64,000 nucleotides of DNA, from positions 327,001 to 391,000 of the forward strand of contig CP091733.1 of the NCBI GenBank assembly GCA_022009975.1, in the 5' to 3' direction. Made by a program: the position numbers and the translations under genes. Shown here in pieces: positions 18,624 through 27,358 of the stretch; the first letter of the stretch is position 1; the number at the start of each line of letters is the position of its first letter. The notes below the pieces were generated by a model. It saw only the letters and a program-made list of their open reading frames with translations, was not told the DNA's origin and ran no database searches. The DNA is from Phocaeicola vulgatus (GTDB lineage Bacteria; Bacteroidota; Bacteroidia; Bacteroidales; Tannerellaceae).

Positions 18624-20282
18624 CTACATCTTCACGCTTCTTGCCTTACGCTTCGGCTTCTGTGCCTCGGCGGTCTGCTCCTTCTGCTGCTTCTCGTTCT
18701 TCGGTGCAGACTGTCCCGGCTTCAAGGGTTCCTTGGTGTGCTTGGTCGCCTCATGGGTCTTGCCCTGCTCGTTGACGGCGACTTGTACCTTGTTCTCATT
18801 GGTCGGAATCTGTTCCTTCGCCTGTTTGAGGTCTGGATTGTTGCGGTAGGAACGTGGCTGCATCTTGTCGAAGTCGAACTTCACATAGGCGGTATAGGTA
18901 CCGCTGCCGTTCTTGTTGGGCACTTCCTTGATCTCGATGGTCTTGCCTGCCACATAGTCGTTCTTCTGCTGCTCGGTCAGTTCCTTCTTGAAATAGGTAT
19001 TGAGTCGGCGGATGGTTCCGTCCTCATTGAGCCAGTGGTTGGGATCTTGCTGCTTCTTCTGACCACCCACGTCACCTTCTGCCTTCTGCTCCTGCTTGTC
19101 AGCGGTCTGCTTCTTGTCTCCATTCTGTTTCTGACCTTGCGCCTGTCTTGTGCTGCCAGGCACGAACTCCACGCCACGCTGTTCCACATTCACCTGCAAC
19201 AGCGGTGTAAACTTGCGCCCGTTGGCAAGCTCAATCTCCTTGCGAAGCGGAATACCTGAGTAGAGCACTCTCTTGTCGTCCTTGGTAATAGGTGTCTTGC
19301 CGATGGTATCGGGTATGCGCACCTTGTTGGTAGGGATGTCAACAATCTCATTGGTGAGACGGTCGATACTGATGAAATGAGGACGCAGCTCACCTGTATT
19401 CTTGTCGGGGAAATCCACAACCTTTCCGAGGTTACCGTTCTGCAACAGGTTCTTCTTGTCCTCTGGAGTGAAGGTATAGCCTTTGTAAGCGACATCGAGT
19501 TTAGGCTCGTTGCGCACGAAATGCGGCACGAGTTGCAACTGGTCGTTATCGTCCTTGCGGAATGACAGACGGGCCTGTATCTCTATCTGTTCACCACCGA
19601 AGGTCGGCTTCACAATCACAAGCCCCGTCTTGCCGTAGTTGAGCAGGGCTTTCATATCCTTCTCATTCATACTGTTGAAGTCTATGCCATATTTGGCACC
19701 AAGTTCCTGCAGGTTCACATCGTTACCACTAATGAGGTTCTGCTTTACACCCGGAGCGGTCTGTGCCTGCTGTTCGGTTGCGGTCTGTTCTGTTTTCTGT
19801 TCCCTGTCGTTCTCTTTTTCGTTGGTTTGTTCAGATGATACATTCTCTTTTTCTGTGTTAGCTTGCGTCTTGGACGCATCGTCCGATGATGCGGTTTCTT
19901 TCGCCTGACCTTCCGATTGCTTTGCCTCTTTCTCATAATTGGAGATGTCAACCTTGTGGGCGGAAAGAATCTCCTTGTTAGCCTCCGGATCTTTCAGCAA
20001 CTCCTTCATCACGCCAAGCAGGTTTTCCACCTGGTCTGCCGCTATGCGGTAGAATCCGAATCGGCTTGGCTCCTTGCACTGGCGGAAGAAGTTTCTAAAG
20101 AAACTGTCCATCAGGTCACTGTTGCGGTCAAAACGCAGGAAGTCGGGCGTGTTCTCCGCCTTGGCGGGCGCTCGCTTCGGTGTGCCGTCTCTGCTGAGTC
20201 CGGCGACGACGCTGATTTCGCCCGTCTTCTCGTCACGGACTACCAGCACGTCCTGTTCATCACTCTTTTTCTTTTGTACCAT
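18624..20282 (-). CDS. DUF4099/DUF3945 protein (orf3-like of the excision operon)
   Basis: 552 residues. The N-terminal part (SDEQDVLVVRDEKTGEISVV and LMDSFFRNFFRQCKEPSRFG) is followed by a Glu/Lys/Gln-rich linker at about 120-190. DUF4099-like sequence comes next (LGAKYGIDFNSMNEKDMKAL), then tandem DUF3945-type segments (FTPEDKKNLLQNGNLGKVVD; LNTYFKKELTEQQKNDYVAG), and a basic tail KPKRKARSVKM. Proteins of this type sit between the excisionase genes and the topoisomerase gene in CTnDOT-like elements. The biochemical role is unknown. Confidence 0.8.
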   Translation of the reverse strand: MVQKKKSDEQDVLVVRDEKTGEISVVAGLSRDGTPKRAPAKAENTPDFLRFDRNSDLMDSFFRNFFRQCKEPSRFGFYRIAADQVENLLGVMKELLKDPEANKEILSAHKVDISNYEKEAKQSEGQAKETASSDDASKTQANTEKENVSSEQTNEKENDREQKTEQTATEQQAQTAPGVKQNLISGNDVNLQELGAKYGIDFNSMNEKDMKALLNYGKTGLVIVKPTFGGEQIEIQARLSFRKDDNDQLQLVPHFVRNEPKLDVAYKGYTFTPEDKKNLLQNGNLGKVVDFPDKNTGELRPHFISIDRLTNEIVDIPTNKVRIPDTIGKTPITKDDKRVLYSGIPLRKEIELANGRKFTPLLQVNVEQRGVEFVPGSTRQAQGQKQNGDKKQTADKQEQKAEGDVGGQKKQQDPNHWLNEDGTIRRLNTYFKKELTEQQKNDYVAGKTIEIKEVPNKNGSGTYTAYVKFDFDKMQPRSYRNNPDLKQAKEQIPTNENKVQVAVNEQGKTHEATKHTKEPLKPGQSAPKNEKQQKEQTAEAQKPKRKARSVKM

Positions 20283-20313
20283 AATTGTAAATGTTTAATG
20301 GTGAATACTGTTG

Positions 20314-20673
20314 TTATTTGAATTTCTGATGAATGCGAGTCAAGTAATGCTCCACATTCTCTTTCTTGAATTCTTTTACATTATTCTCTACAAACTGCAT
20401 CACATCCTCTTCCGTGTAGTATGTTTTCTGCCCCAAACGCTTGTAGGGAAGCACTCCCAGACTACGATAGCGTTGAAGGGAACGAGGGGAGATTTGAAAT
20501 AAGAGGCAGAGGTCTTGGTTGTCAAGCAATTTTTCATTGATGGCAGAACTTTCTTTTTGCTCCGTCTCTCGTTCGTGTCTCAACATCAGCATGTCATAGA
20601 TGCCGTCAATCTTCTTGTGCAGGTCATGCAGATATAATTCCAATCGTCTCAATGTTCCATCTTCCATACTCAT
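20314..20673 (-). CDS. HTH_17 excisionase-like protein (Xis2d position)
   Basis: 119 residues. A coiled N-terminus (RRLELYLHDLHKKIDGIYDM) precedes a MerR/excisionase-type winged helix: LLDNQDLCLLFQISPRSLQR, YRSLGVLPYKRLGQKTYY. It lies between another HTH_17 gene (overlap ATGA at 20670-20673) and the DUF3945 gene. By order it corresponds to Xis2d of CTnDOT, a recombination directionality factor. Equivalence is inferred from order and fold, not from close identity. Confidence 0.75.
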   Translation of the reverse strand: MSMEDGTLRRLELYLHDLHKKIDGIYDMLMLRHERETEQKESSAINEKLLDNQDLCLLFQISPRSLQRYRSLGVLPYKRLGQKTYYTEEDVMQFVENNVKEFKKENVEHYLTRIHQKFK

Positions 20674-20973
20674 GTCTCCTTGGCAATGGTTCGTTCCTCA
20701 ACCATTCTTTCAATGGCTTCAACTTGGTATCGGCATTGATTACCAATTTTAATAAAATCAATGCGGTTCTCTGAGCGCATTCGCTGCAAGGTGCGCTTGC
20801 TCACACCAAGCATCTTAGCTGCATCGTCATTGGTCAACATCGGCTTCAATCCCTTACCCGTCAAGTTCTCTTGAAATGCCATTTTTTTGCCAATCGCACG
20901 TACTGGACTATTTCTGTCAACTGTTCTGTCAGCTTTTTTTGAAGGCTGCACTTTCCATTGTTATTACTTCCAT
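20670..20973 (-). CDS. HTH_17 excisionase-like protein (Xis2c position), two compensating indels
   Basis: The core KPMLTNDDAAKMLGVSKRTL then QRMRSENRIDFIKIGNQCRY is a MerR-like HTH_17. As read, the frame can start only at a GTG (20951). If one A is added to each of two A7 runs, the ATG at 20973 gives MEVITMESAAFKKKLTEQLT and continues in the same frame, matching the start MEVVTMEKKAF of the divergent neighbour at 21215. I take 20973 as the start. Role by position: excision factor. Stop and start overlap the next gene by 4 bp. Confidence 0.65.
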
Positions 20974-21023
20974 TTTGATTCCGTTTGAAAAGTTATATAA
21001 TTCGTTGTTTTGATTTCTCGACG

Positions 21024-21032
21024 GCAAAATTA
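21024..21032 (-). promoter_or_regulatory. -7 box for the excision operon
   Basis: The minus strand reads TAATTTTGC (complement of 21024-21032), 50 bp before the ATG at 20973. No clear -33 element was seen. Confidence 0.4.
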
Positions 21033-21149
21033 ACCATTTGCGAAATACCCGTTTAACAACTCATTAATGACCCACGTATAATTTTCTTGATTTTTCTTGC
21101 CAAGCGGTCGGCAAACCCCAGAAAAGCACTGCCACAGTTATTCATTTTC

Positions 21150-21181
21150 ATTGTTTTTCTACATACACACATTAACTTTGC
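21150..21181 (+). promoter_or_regulatory. Promoter of the divergent HTH gene
   Basis: ATTG at 21150-21153, 19 bp, TAACTTTGC at 21173-21181; the ATG follows at 21215. Confidence 0.6.
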
Positions 21182-21214
21182 ACCCGAATTTGTTGAACCA
21201 ATAAAACAGAGAAT

Positions 21215-21502
21215 ATGGAAGTAGTAACAATGGAAAAGAAGGCATTCGACTTGATGATGGCAAGATACGATGCCTTGGTAAAGAAAGTGGAGTTGCTGAA
21301 GCATAAGGCTAACGGCAAGCGTCTGAACAAATGGCTTACAGGTCATGAGGTCTGCCAGCAACTTCGCATCAGCCAGCGCACCTTACAAAAACTTCGTGAC
21401 CGCCGTTTCTTGGGGCATACCCAGATAGGTCGCCAATTCTATTACTGCCCCGAAGAGGTCAAAGCCATCGTTCCGCTTATCGCCAGAATCAAATCGGTAT
21501 AG
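21215..21502 (+). CDS. HTH_17 excisionase-like DNA-binding protein
   Basis: 95 residues (MEVVTMEKKAFDLMMARYDA at the start): an N-terminal coiled helix, then the HTH LTGHEVCQQLRISQRTLQKL and wing LGHTQIGRQFYYCPEEV. It is transcribed away from the excision operon, from a good Bacteroidota promoter. It forms a pair with the gene at 21596. Similar small HTH proteins control excision or transfer in Bacteroidota elements; the exact role is unknown. Confidence 0.75.
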   Translation: MEVVTMEKKAFDLMMARYDALVKKVELLKHKANGKRLNKWLTGHEVCQQLRISQRTLQKLRDRRFLGHTQIGRQFYYCPEEVKAIVPLIARIKSV

Positions 21503-21595
21503 CGTAAAGCCAAACTCGCCCAAGGCAAAGCCGAAAACTTCACCCTGGGCGAGCCAACACATTTTACATTCACCACTTAATCCAAATTGTAAACA

Positions 21596-21931
21596 ATGAA
21601 CATGAACCAACTTCTTACGCATGAGAGCAAGTCGATAGACACCGCCATGCAATCCTTGAAGAAAGCCAACAACTGGCTATCCTCATTCATCGAGTCCTAC
21701 AGCCCACCTTTGGACGGGGAGCGATACCTCACCGACAAGGAACTCTCCGAGTTCCTGAAGCTTAGTCGCCGTACCTTGCAGGAATATCGCAAGCAAGGCA
21801 TCTTGCCCTACATTATATTATGTGGCAAAACCCTCTATCCGGAATCCGAGATACAAGCACTTCTCACTGGTAATTACCGCAAGCCGATAATCGACGGCAC
21901 TGTTTCACAAGGGGAGGGTACTGCTTCATAA
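21596..21931 (+). CDS. HTH_17 DNA-binding protein
   Basis: 111 residues. N-terminal helix (MQSLKKANNWLSSFIESY), then the HTH YLTDKELSEFLKLSRRTLQE and wing YRKQGILPYIILCGKTLYPE. It follows the HTH gene at 21215 by 93 bp and ends before a strong hairpin. Probably co-transcribed with that gene. ATG codons at 21596 and 21602 are both possible starts. Function unknown beyond DNA binding. Confidence 0.75.
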   Translation: MNMNQLLTHESKSIDTAMQSLKKANNWLSSFIESYSPPLDGERYLTDKELSEFLKLSRRTLQEYRKQGILPYIILCGKTLYPESEIQALLTGNYRKPIIDGTVSQGEGTAS

Positions 21932-21943
21932 TAGCGAAACAAA

Positions 21944-21992
21944 AATAGCGTACAGGGTACAACGACAAAAATCGTTTCCTCTGTACGCTATT
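21944..21992. terminator. Hairpin between convergent genes
   Basis: AATAGCGTACAG (21944-21955) pairs perfectly with CTGTACGCTATT (21981-21992). It serves the plus-strand HTH gene ending at 21931 and the minus-strand gene ending at 22035. Confidence 0.75.
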
Positions 21993-22034
21993 ATATTATA
22001 AAGGTGTAGGAATCTTATTAAAAGATGAGAGATT

Positions 22035-22430
22035 CTAACTTGTACCTTTTGGCATCGTTCCGTTCATCACAATAATCATCGGATACTCGTGTTTTACTTG
22101 CTCTGCTTGACAATCCTTGCGGTTCACAACCTTACTGATAAACCATTGTCTGAACAACAAGGCTTGGTATGTATCCATTTGAAGTGCTATGGCGATAATC
22201 ACTTCCATATCATAGACATGCGCAGAATATCCATTTTCAAGTTTGATGTATTGAGAATGCTGGAAATCTTTCAGCACACTTTGTTTCCAAATGTGCTTGA
22301 CGGTATTCTTCACTGCTGTCCCTGTTACATTCAACAGTTCGGCAATCTCCCAAACTGTCATCCACACCTCACCATGATGTGGGGCGTAGATGACCATATC
22401 TTCTTGTATTGTTATCACTTGTCGTTTCAT
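22035..22430 (-). CDS. Putative DNA-binding accessory protein next to the integrase
   Basis: 131 residues. MTVWEIAELLNVTGTAVKNT looks like an HTH; the following YIKLENGYSAHVYDMEVIIA and TYQALLFRQWFISKVV recall the N-terminal domain of RhuM-like proteins, where WFISK resembles the usual FRxWA end. Its ATG overlaps the stop of the integrase gene (22427-22430), so it is translated with the integrase and is a candidate directionality or regulatory factor. I do not recognise the exact family. Confidence 0.55.
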   Translation of the reverse strand: MKRQVITIQEDMVIYAPHHGEVWMTVWEIAELLNVTGTAVKNTVKHIWKQSVLKDFQHSQYIKLENGYSAHVYDMEVIIAIALQMDTYQALLFRQWFISKVVNRKDCQAEQVKHEYPMIIVMNGTMPKGTS

Positions 22431-23697
22431 ACTCTGCCATTTATAGTGTTTGTATTATCGTTGCAAACATTTCCAAACGTGAATTCCTCAATGTTATTTA
22501 TTTGCTGAGACAACTTTTCCACGTCTTTGCTCAATTTCTCCTTGGTAATTTTGGCATACACCTGAGTTGTCTTTATGTCCTTGTGACCAAGCATTGAACT
22601 CACGGTTTCTATTGGGACTCCGTTGGAGAGGCAAAACCGAGGTTGCGAACGAATGACGGCTCATGTGCTAAGGACAGCGGCTTGGTGATACCACATTTTT
22701 TGCCCAGTCTTTTGAGCGAATCCATACAACTTTGGTAGTTGGGTACTGGAAACACCCTGCCGTCTTCACACAATCCACGGTATTTTTCCATAATTTGCTT
22801 GGGATAATCAAGCAACTTGATGTTGGCTTCCGTTCCTGTCTTCTGTCGATGGATAACGATCCATTCACCTTCATCGAAATCCTTGATGTTCTCTTCCTTC
22901 AAGTTGTACAGATCAATGAAAGCGAGACCTGTAAAACAACAGAACAGGAACAAGTCACGCACCATACTCATCTTCTTTCTTGTGATAGGTGTCTCCATCA
23001 ACAGATGAATCTCTTCTTTGCTCAGAAACTCTCTTGTGGTCTCTTCTTCCTTGTACTCATATCGTCTGAATGGGTCTTTTACGAGCCATTCATTATCTAT
23101 GGCACGGAATACCATTGCACGGAGATTGCGGACAAACACCATCGCAGAGTTTATCTTCAAGTGCTTGTCGGTTCTGAGAAAAGTCTCGTAGTCCGTGATA
23201 AAAGGCAGCGATAACTCTTTCAGAGCAATATCCTTCACATGGTAATGCGTCTGCAAGAACTCGCCCACATAGGCACACCCGATTCTATACTTCGTGTATG
23301 TACTCAAAGATTTCATGCCAGCCTTATATTGCTTTTCCATTTCATCACGGCTTTGAGAATAGACTTTCATCAGTGTATGGCAACGATACTCCAAACCAAG
23401 AAAGGCGTTCTTCACCTTGTCGGCAGTGACGAAGTTGTCCCTGTCCATAATCTCCTGATAATGCTTACTGATACTCACACGCATCTTGTCCAATTTGCGG
23501 TTCACTTCCAAAGCCTGCATACTCTTACCTATCATGCGTCCGCCCTTGGTGTCCCACAAATCTGGATTGGCAGTTGTCTTGCAACTGAACTGCGCCTGTG
23601 TTCCGTCCACTGTGATACGTCCCATAACTGGAACAGTACCATCTTTCTTTACTACCTGTCTTTTGAGGTAGAAGATAATTGAAAATGTACTCTTCAT
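22427..23697 (-). CDS. Tyrosine site-specific integrase (two frameshifts near the catalytic HxxR)
   Basis: About 420 residues when joined. The start is taken at the ATG at 23697 (MKSTFSIIFYLKRQVVKKDG), not the TTG upstream, because family members begin this way. Arm-binding domain with ITVDGTQAQFSCKTT, a SAM-like core-binding domain (TYTKYRIGCAYVGEFLQTHY), then the catalytic domain: FTGLAFIDLYNL (Arg replaced or displaced, as in some Bacteroidota integrases), MSRHSFAT, LGHKDIKTTQVYAKIT (Tyr nucleophile). As read, an extra G near 22670 and an extra T near 22632 put the end out of frame. It lies at the right end of the element and is probably its integrase. Confidence 0.8.
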
Positions 23698-23759
23698 AAC
23701 GTCATTCTTTTTTGCGTTCAAAATTAATACATGAAGAGTCTTTTCTTGCTACGCATTTC

Positions 23760-24016
23760 ACGGCAGAACACGGCAAATTTGGTTCGTAACCAAAAAACTT
23801 ACGTTACTCATCAGTAACTCACTATAAATCAGAGTCTTAAATTTCAATTCGTAACCTTCCTTATTCTTCCGAACCTCAACATTCACCATTTTGGGTATAG
23901 GTTACGGATAGGTAACGTTCCTCTGTCTCATCTTGTCGTATTCCCGTCTTCGTCTGTCCTCGCCACTTTTAACCAAAATGAGGAAAGTAACTGATAACCA
24001 GTAAACTTTCCTCATT
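23760..24016. promoter_or_regulatory. Candidate attachment-site arm region at the right end of the element
   Basis: The 350-bp gap between the integrase start and the junction holds repeated GTTAC/GTAAC motifs, several as inverted pairs (GTTACTCATCAGTAAC; GTTACGGATAGGTAAC). It also holds a perfect 12-bp inverted repeat AATGAGGAAAGT (23977-23988) / ACTTTCCTCATT (24005-24016), 28 bp from the junction. These could be integrase or excisionase arm sites. No gene was seen here. Confidence 0.5.
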
Positions 24017-24044
24017 CTTCTCTCAAACACTTTTTATATGTACT

Positions 24045-24793
24045 TTAACGACAATAAACAATATGCTTTTTCTGATTCATTGGAAACGGCCTATCGTTAT
24101 ATTTTTTACGCAGACTCTATCATGTCTTTTGTTGGAGATAGTGTAGGTTTGTCGATTGTTTATAATGGATTGGGAAATGTCTATTTATCACAGAAGAAGT
24201 TTAGTGAGGCAGAATTATATCTGTTGAAATCAATAGCCTATTCTAAAGAATATTCCGCAACAAGTTATTCTGCCCTTTTTCAAGTATATTTGGAAATAGG
24301 GAAATTGAGGGAAGCCAAAGCGTGTTTGGATTCTTCAAAGATTCCTACAAATAATGCTTACACTCATACGGATAATTTATATCAGTATTCCACTTTGGCT
24401 TATGCAGAGGGTAAATATAAAGAAGCGTATGATTATTTGAGTCAATATGTTGATACGACTTATACTGACTTATTAATAAAAAAATGAACTAAAGTTGATA
24501 GACTCAGAGAAAAAATACAACCATACGAAAGCGAAATTGGAAAATATACAATTAAGGAAAGTGAAGTATAAAATAGTTGTTGTGCTATTATTTTTCAATT
24601 CTCTTATCAAGTGTAATTATATTTGTTTATATCACTTTATTAAAGCAAAAACAAACAGAAATAGTAAAAAGCTAAAAAGATAAGTGATTTTTCAAAAAGA
24701 TATAGCATGCCATCTCGCTCAATTAACAGAGCTGTCATATAAAATAAATGTTTTAGAAGCAGAAGGTAAACTACATGAAAAAGAAGATATACA
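24045..24793 (+). pseudogene. TPR sensor-regulator gene 2, middle fragment
   Basis: Continues the frame of 6131-6694: NDNKQYAFSDSLETAYRYIF, further TPR helices, YLSQYVDTTYTDLLIK, then the juxtamembrane SEKKYNHTKAKLENIQLRK and a membrane helix (FSILLSSVIIFVYITLL when the T run near 24590 is corrected). There are slips in the A run at 24479-24485 and the T run near 24590. It ends where the ISL3 element is inserted (target GATATACA, 24786-24793). Confidence 0.75.
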
Positions 24794-24891
24794 GGCCCAG
24801 TTGCAAATATCCGTGGCTTAAATTTGTAGTATAGGTATATTTTTTCTTGTTTAATGTTTAAATGTTCATGCGATGTCTTAACTTTGTAGCC

Positions 24892-25122
24892 ATGAGTAAA
24901 CAATCAACATTTGACTATAAGATTCTGGCAAGTTACCTTCTTCCCAAAGGCATACTTGAGTTCTTCGACGTTACAGCCGTTAACGAAGATCACACAGGCA
25001 TTATTGAAGAGACGGGTGATGAGCGTATCCTTCTTCACATCTATCTTGACGAAAAAGATTCACGAGAAGAAGAGTGGCACGACCTTAAGCCCAATGGTTT
25101 TTACGGAAAGCCGTCAGGTTAA
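24892..25122 (+). CDS. ISAon1-type transposase N-terminal-region protein, copy A
   Basis: 76 residues from the ATG at 24892 (MSKQSTFDYKILASYLLPKG), preceded by a TAACTTTG box. It is the short first reading frame of ISAon1-type ISL3 elements and contains the N-terminal region of the transposase. It overlaps the start of the second frame (ATG at 25094) by 29 bp. Copy B has GAA changed to TAA, which truncates it. Confidence 0.7.
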   Translation: MSKQSTFDYKILASYLLPKGILEFFDVTAVNEDHTGIIEETGDERILLHIYLDEKDSREEEWHDLKPNGFYGKPSG

Positions 25123-26364
25123 CGACTTTCCTATCCGTGATCACAAGGTCGTTCTTCATGTCAGACGTCGCAGATGGCTAACGGCAGAAGGCAGAAACGT
25201 AATCCTTGACAGGTATTCGTTGCTTGCTGATAACACCAGCTACTCTAAAGAGTTTGCTGATGTCTTAAAAAAATATTTGGATACCTACCCGATAACGGCC
25301 CCGCTCGCTGGGGCTATACTTTAAGGTAGATGGCAATAACCCTGGAGCGTGCTTACAAGGATCATCTGAGTGGTTTCCGTAATTGGGAACAAGCCAGTCA
25401 TGCAGAGGACTGGGTGCTGCATCCTGAGAACATAGGCAAACGGCTGGGCATTGACGAGACCATGCTTCACAAGGATCTGATGACATTCTTGACCAACAAA
25501 AGAAGGGCATGGTAAACGTCACACCTTAATAGCAGCTGTAAAAAGGCACTAAGACCTCAGATATTATCAATGTTCTTATGCAGATACCGCAGGAACAGCG
25601 AGAGCAGGTCGAAGAAGTTACCATGGACTTCTCTGACAGTATGTTTGCTGTCGTCACGGAAGCCTTTCCTAATGCAGCCATAGTCATCGACTGCTTCCAT
25701 ATCATCAAGCGTTGTATCGAAGCTGTGGAGGAACTCCGTCTCAAAAGCTAAACGAGAAGCACAGAAAGCACAAAACAAAGAGAAAGTCAGGTTTAAAAAA
25801 AGAAACTTGAACAGCTGGTAAAGAACCGTAAATACTACCGTAAGAAACATCCAAAAGAAATACAAAGGTAAGAAGCGGGGACGTAAGCCACAGAGGTTGA
25901 ACAAACGCTTCAGGCCAACCATGCTTGCCAATGGCGAAACTGTCATAGAACTGCTGACAAGAAGCAAGTATCTGCTGAGTGTGAGTGGTGAGAAATGGAC
26001 TGACAGGCAGAAAAACACGTGCAAAAAAATACTCTTCAAGATGTTCCCAAAGATAAAGGAAGCATATACTTTGATTTGCAGCCTAAGAAGCGTGTTTAGC
26101 AACAAGTCTATCGACCGGGTTACAGCTAAGGTTAAACTGCATGAGTGGTATCAGAAGGTATCAGCTTGTACGTTGCGTGAAGTAAAGGCTGCAAGGGATG
26201 CCATCAAGTACAAGGAAGACGAAGTACTAAACTACTTCATAAACAGGTCAACCAATGCTCATGCTGAATCTCTTAACTCTAAGCTGAAAGGATTTAGAGC
26301 ACAACTCCGCGGTGTGCAGGATTTACCATTCTTTATGTTCAGAGCGTCTATGATCTTTGGATAA
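25094..26364 (+). CDS. ISL3-family (DDE) transposase, copy A (several frameshifts)
   Basis: Joined, it reads from RQVNDFPIRDHKVVLHVRRR through VTMDFSDSMFAVVTEAFPNA and IDCFHIIKRCIEAVEELRLK to the end HAESLNSKLKGFRAQLRGVQ, then FRASMIFG. This is the ISL3 DDE transposase with the first two acidic residues (MDFS, DCFH) and the final Glu in HAESLN. There are breaks at about 25310, 25340, 25500, 25545, 25745, 25800 and 25856. Those at TATACTTT (25315) and GTAAAAAGG (25542) are also in copy B; the rest are run-length differences private to copy A. Not functional as read. Confidence 0.8.
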
Positions 26365-26408
26365 CATGATTATATTGCCACGGACTTATGCAACTGTGCC
26401 GATATACA

Positions 26409-26814
26409 ACGTGAAAAGAAAGCAGAAGAAGTAGAAAAATTAAAACTATTGCTATCAAAACATAGAGAGCAACTTTTGAATTCTACTCCAATATCAAAGA
26501 AATTGCGTAAATACGCATCAACTATATCGCCAAATCAAAAATCATCCCCATTAACATCAAAAGATTGGAAATCTATTTTTGATTTAATAGATTCTATCTA
26601 CCCTTATGTTAAAACTCAAATCAATGCTTCTTTAAGTGAACAAGAACGATATTTATGTTATTTATCTCCCTTTAAATTTGATGCAAAAGAAGAGGCAACT
26701 TTGTTAGCATTATCTGTTAATACTGTCTATAAATACAGACAGCGAATAAAAGAAAAACTGAATTTTCCAGATGATTTTACTTCATTATATGAGTATTTTC
26801 AAAAAGTTATCTAA
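26409..26814 (+). pseudogene. TPR sensor-regulator gene 2, 3' fragment (coiled coil and HTH)
   Basis: After the target duplication the frame gives REKKAEEVEKLKLLLSKHRE, then NSTPISKKLRKYA and the C-terminal HTH LSEQERYLCYLSPFKFDAKE, LALSVNTVYKYRQRIKEKLN, ending YEYFQKVI at 26814. It aligns with the ends of TPR genes 1 and 3. The complete ancestral gene (6131-6694 + 24045-24793 + 26409-26814) would be of about 570 residues like gene 3. Confidence 0.8.
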
Positions 26815-26879
26815 ATACTTGTGAATCATATAAATAATCATTCAAATATCTTAATAGTGTCTTAATTGAAAAATATATC

Positions 26880-26959
26880 ATATTGATAATCAATATAGTT
26901 TTGTCTTAACTCTTTTCGTTTTATTTCTTTGTTGCTTCATGAACTTACCATATGTTTGC
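26880..26959 (+). promoter_or_regulatory. Palindromic operator and promoter of DUF3244 cassette B
   Basis: ATATTGAT-A-ATCAATAT at 26880-26896; TTTG at 26928-26931, 19 bp, TATGTTTGC at 26951-26959. The sequence between differs from cassette A, yet palindrome symmetry, the TGATAATCA centre and the 54-bp distance to the -7 box are kept, including paired changes in the palindrome arms. Confidence 0.7.
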
Positions 26960-26980
26960 AGCAAAATTTATAATAAAAAA

Positions 26981-27340
26981 ATGAAAGCTTTTAGAAAATC
27001 ATTATTGTTTGTAGCTGTATTTTTTTTAGCTACAACATTTGCCAGCAGTAAAGTAATAAAACTTAAGGGAACATGGGGAGTAGGTAGATCTGTAACAGAA
27101 AAGCCTATTAAAGGAAATATCGAAGGTAATAACGGCAATCTACAATTAGATTTCTTAAGAGATTTGGGAAACGTAGTTGTCACTATTTCGGATGCAAGGG
27201 GCAATATTGTTTACCAACAAGGTGTTTTCGCAGAAGAGGGAATTCCTTTGATTGTCTCTTTGGAAGAATTGTCTGTTCGCGAAGGTGTTGTTTCTGTATC
27301 AGATGGGAATAATACCGTATGGGGTGAATTTAGTTATTAA
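26981..27340 (+). CDS. DUF3244 secreted protein, copy B
   Basis: 119 residues from the ATG at 26981: signal peptide MKAFRKSLLFVAVFFLATTF, then KGTWGVGRSVTEKPIKGNIE and the DUF3244-type strands. From KPIKGNIE onward it is almost identical to copy A (2978-3343), including the DNA and the 18-bp spacer to the next gene, whereas signal peptide and first strand differ. This sharp switch points to gene conversion or recombination between cassettes. Function unknown. Confidence 0.75.
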   Translation: MKAFRKSLLFVAVFFLATTFASSKVIKLKGTWGVGRSVTEKPIKGNIEGNNGNLQLDFLRDLGNVVVTISDARGNIVYQQGVFAEEGIPLIVSLEELSVREGVVSVSDGNNTVWGEFSY

Positions 27341-27358
27341 CATTAATAGTCTATAAAA

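Larger units (their letters stand above)
6695..24043. mobile_element. Integrated ~17.3-kb genetic element with CTnDOT-like excision module
   Basis: The boundaries are set by the interrupted TPR gene. Left flank CCTATTTTAATGG and right flank GTACTTTAACGA share only TTTAA (6690-6694 and 24044-24048). Contents run from a tyrosine integrase at the right end through HTH proteins, DUF3945, topoisomerase III, DUF1896 and a methylase-helicase to accessory genes. The order of two HTH genes, DUF3945 and topoisomerase resembles xis2c-xis2d-orf3-exc of CTnDOT. No relaxase, coupling protein or transfer gene is seen, so it is a genomic island or a non-self-transmissible element. Exact ends are uncertain by a few bases. 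Confidence 0.75.
24794..26400 (+). mobile_element. ISL3-family (ISAon1 type) insertion sequence, copy A
   Basis: 1607 bp. Terminal inverted repeats GGCCCAGTTGCAAATATCCG (left) and GGCACAGTTGCATAAGTCCG (right, complement strand), both ending GTGGC, with a perfect 8-bp target duplication GATATACA at 24786-24793 and 26401-26408. GG-start ends and 8-bp duplications are hallmarks of ISL3. It interrupts TPR gene 2. Copy B at 47257-48858 is nearly identical. Confidence 0.9.

Noticed and set aside
24044..24048. CTnDOT attachment core at the element ends
   Set aside because: The right end GTACTTTAAC does not match GTAnnTTTGC and the left end does not either.
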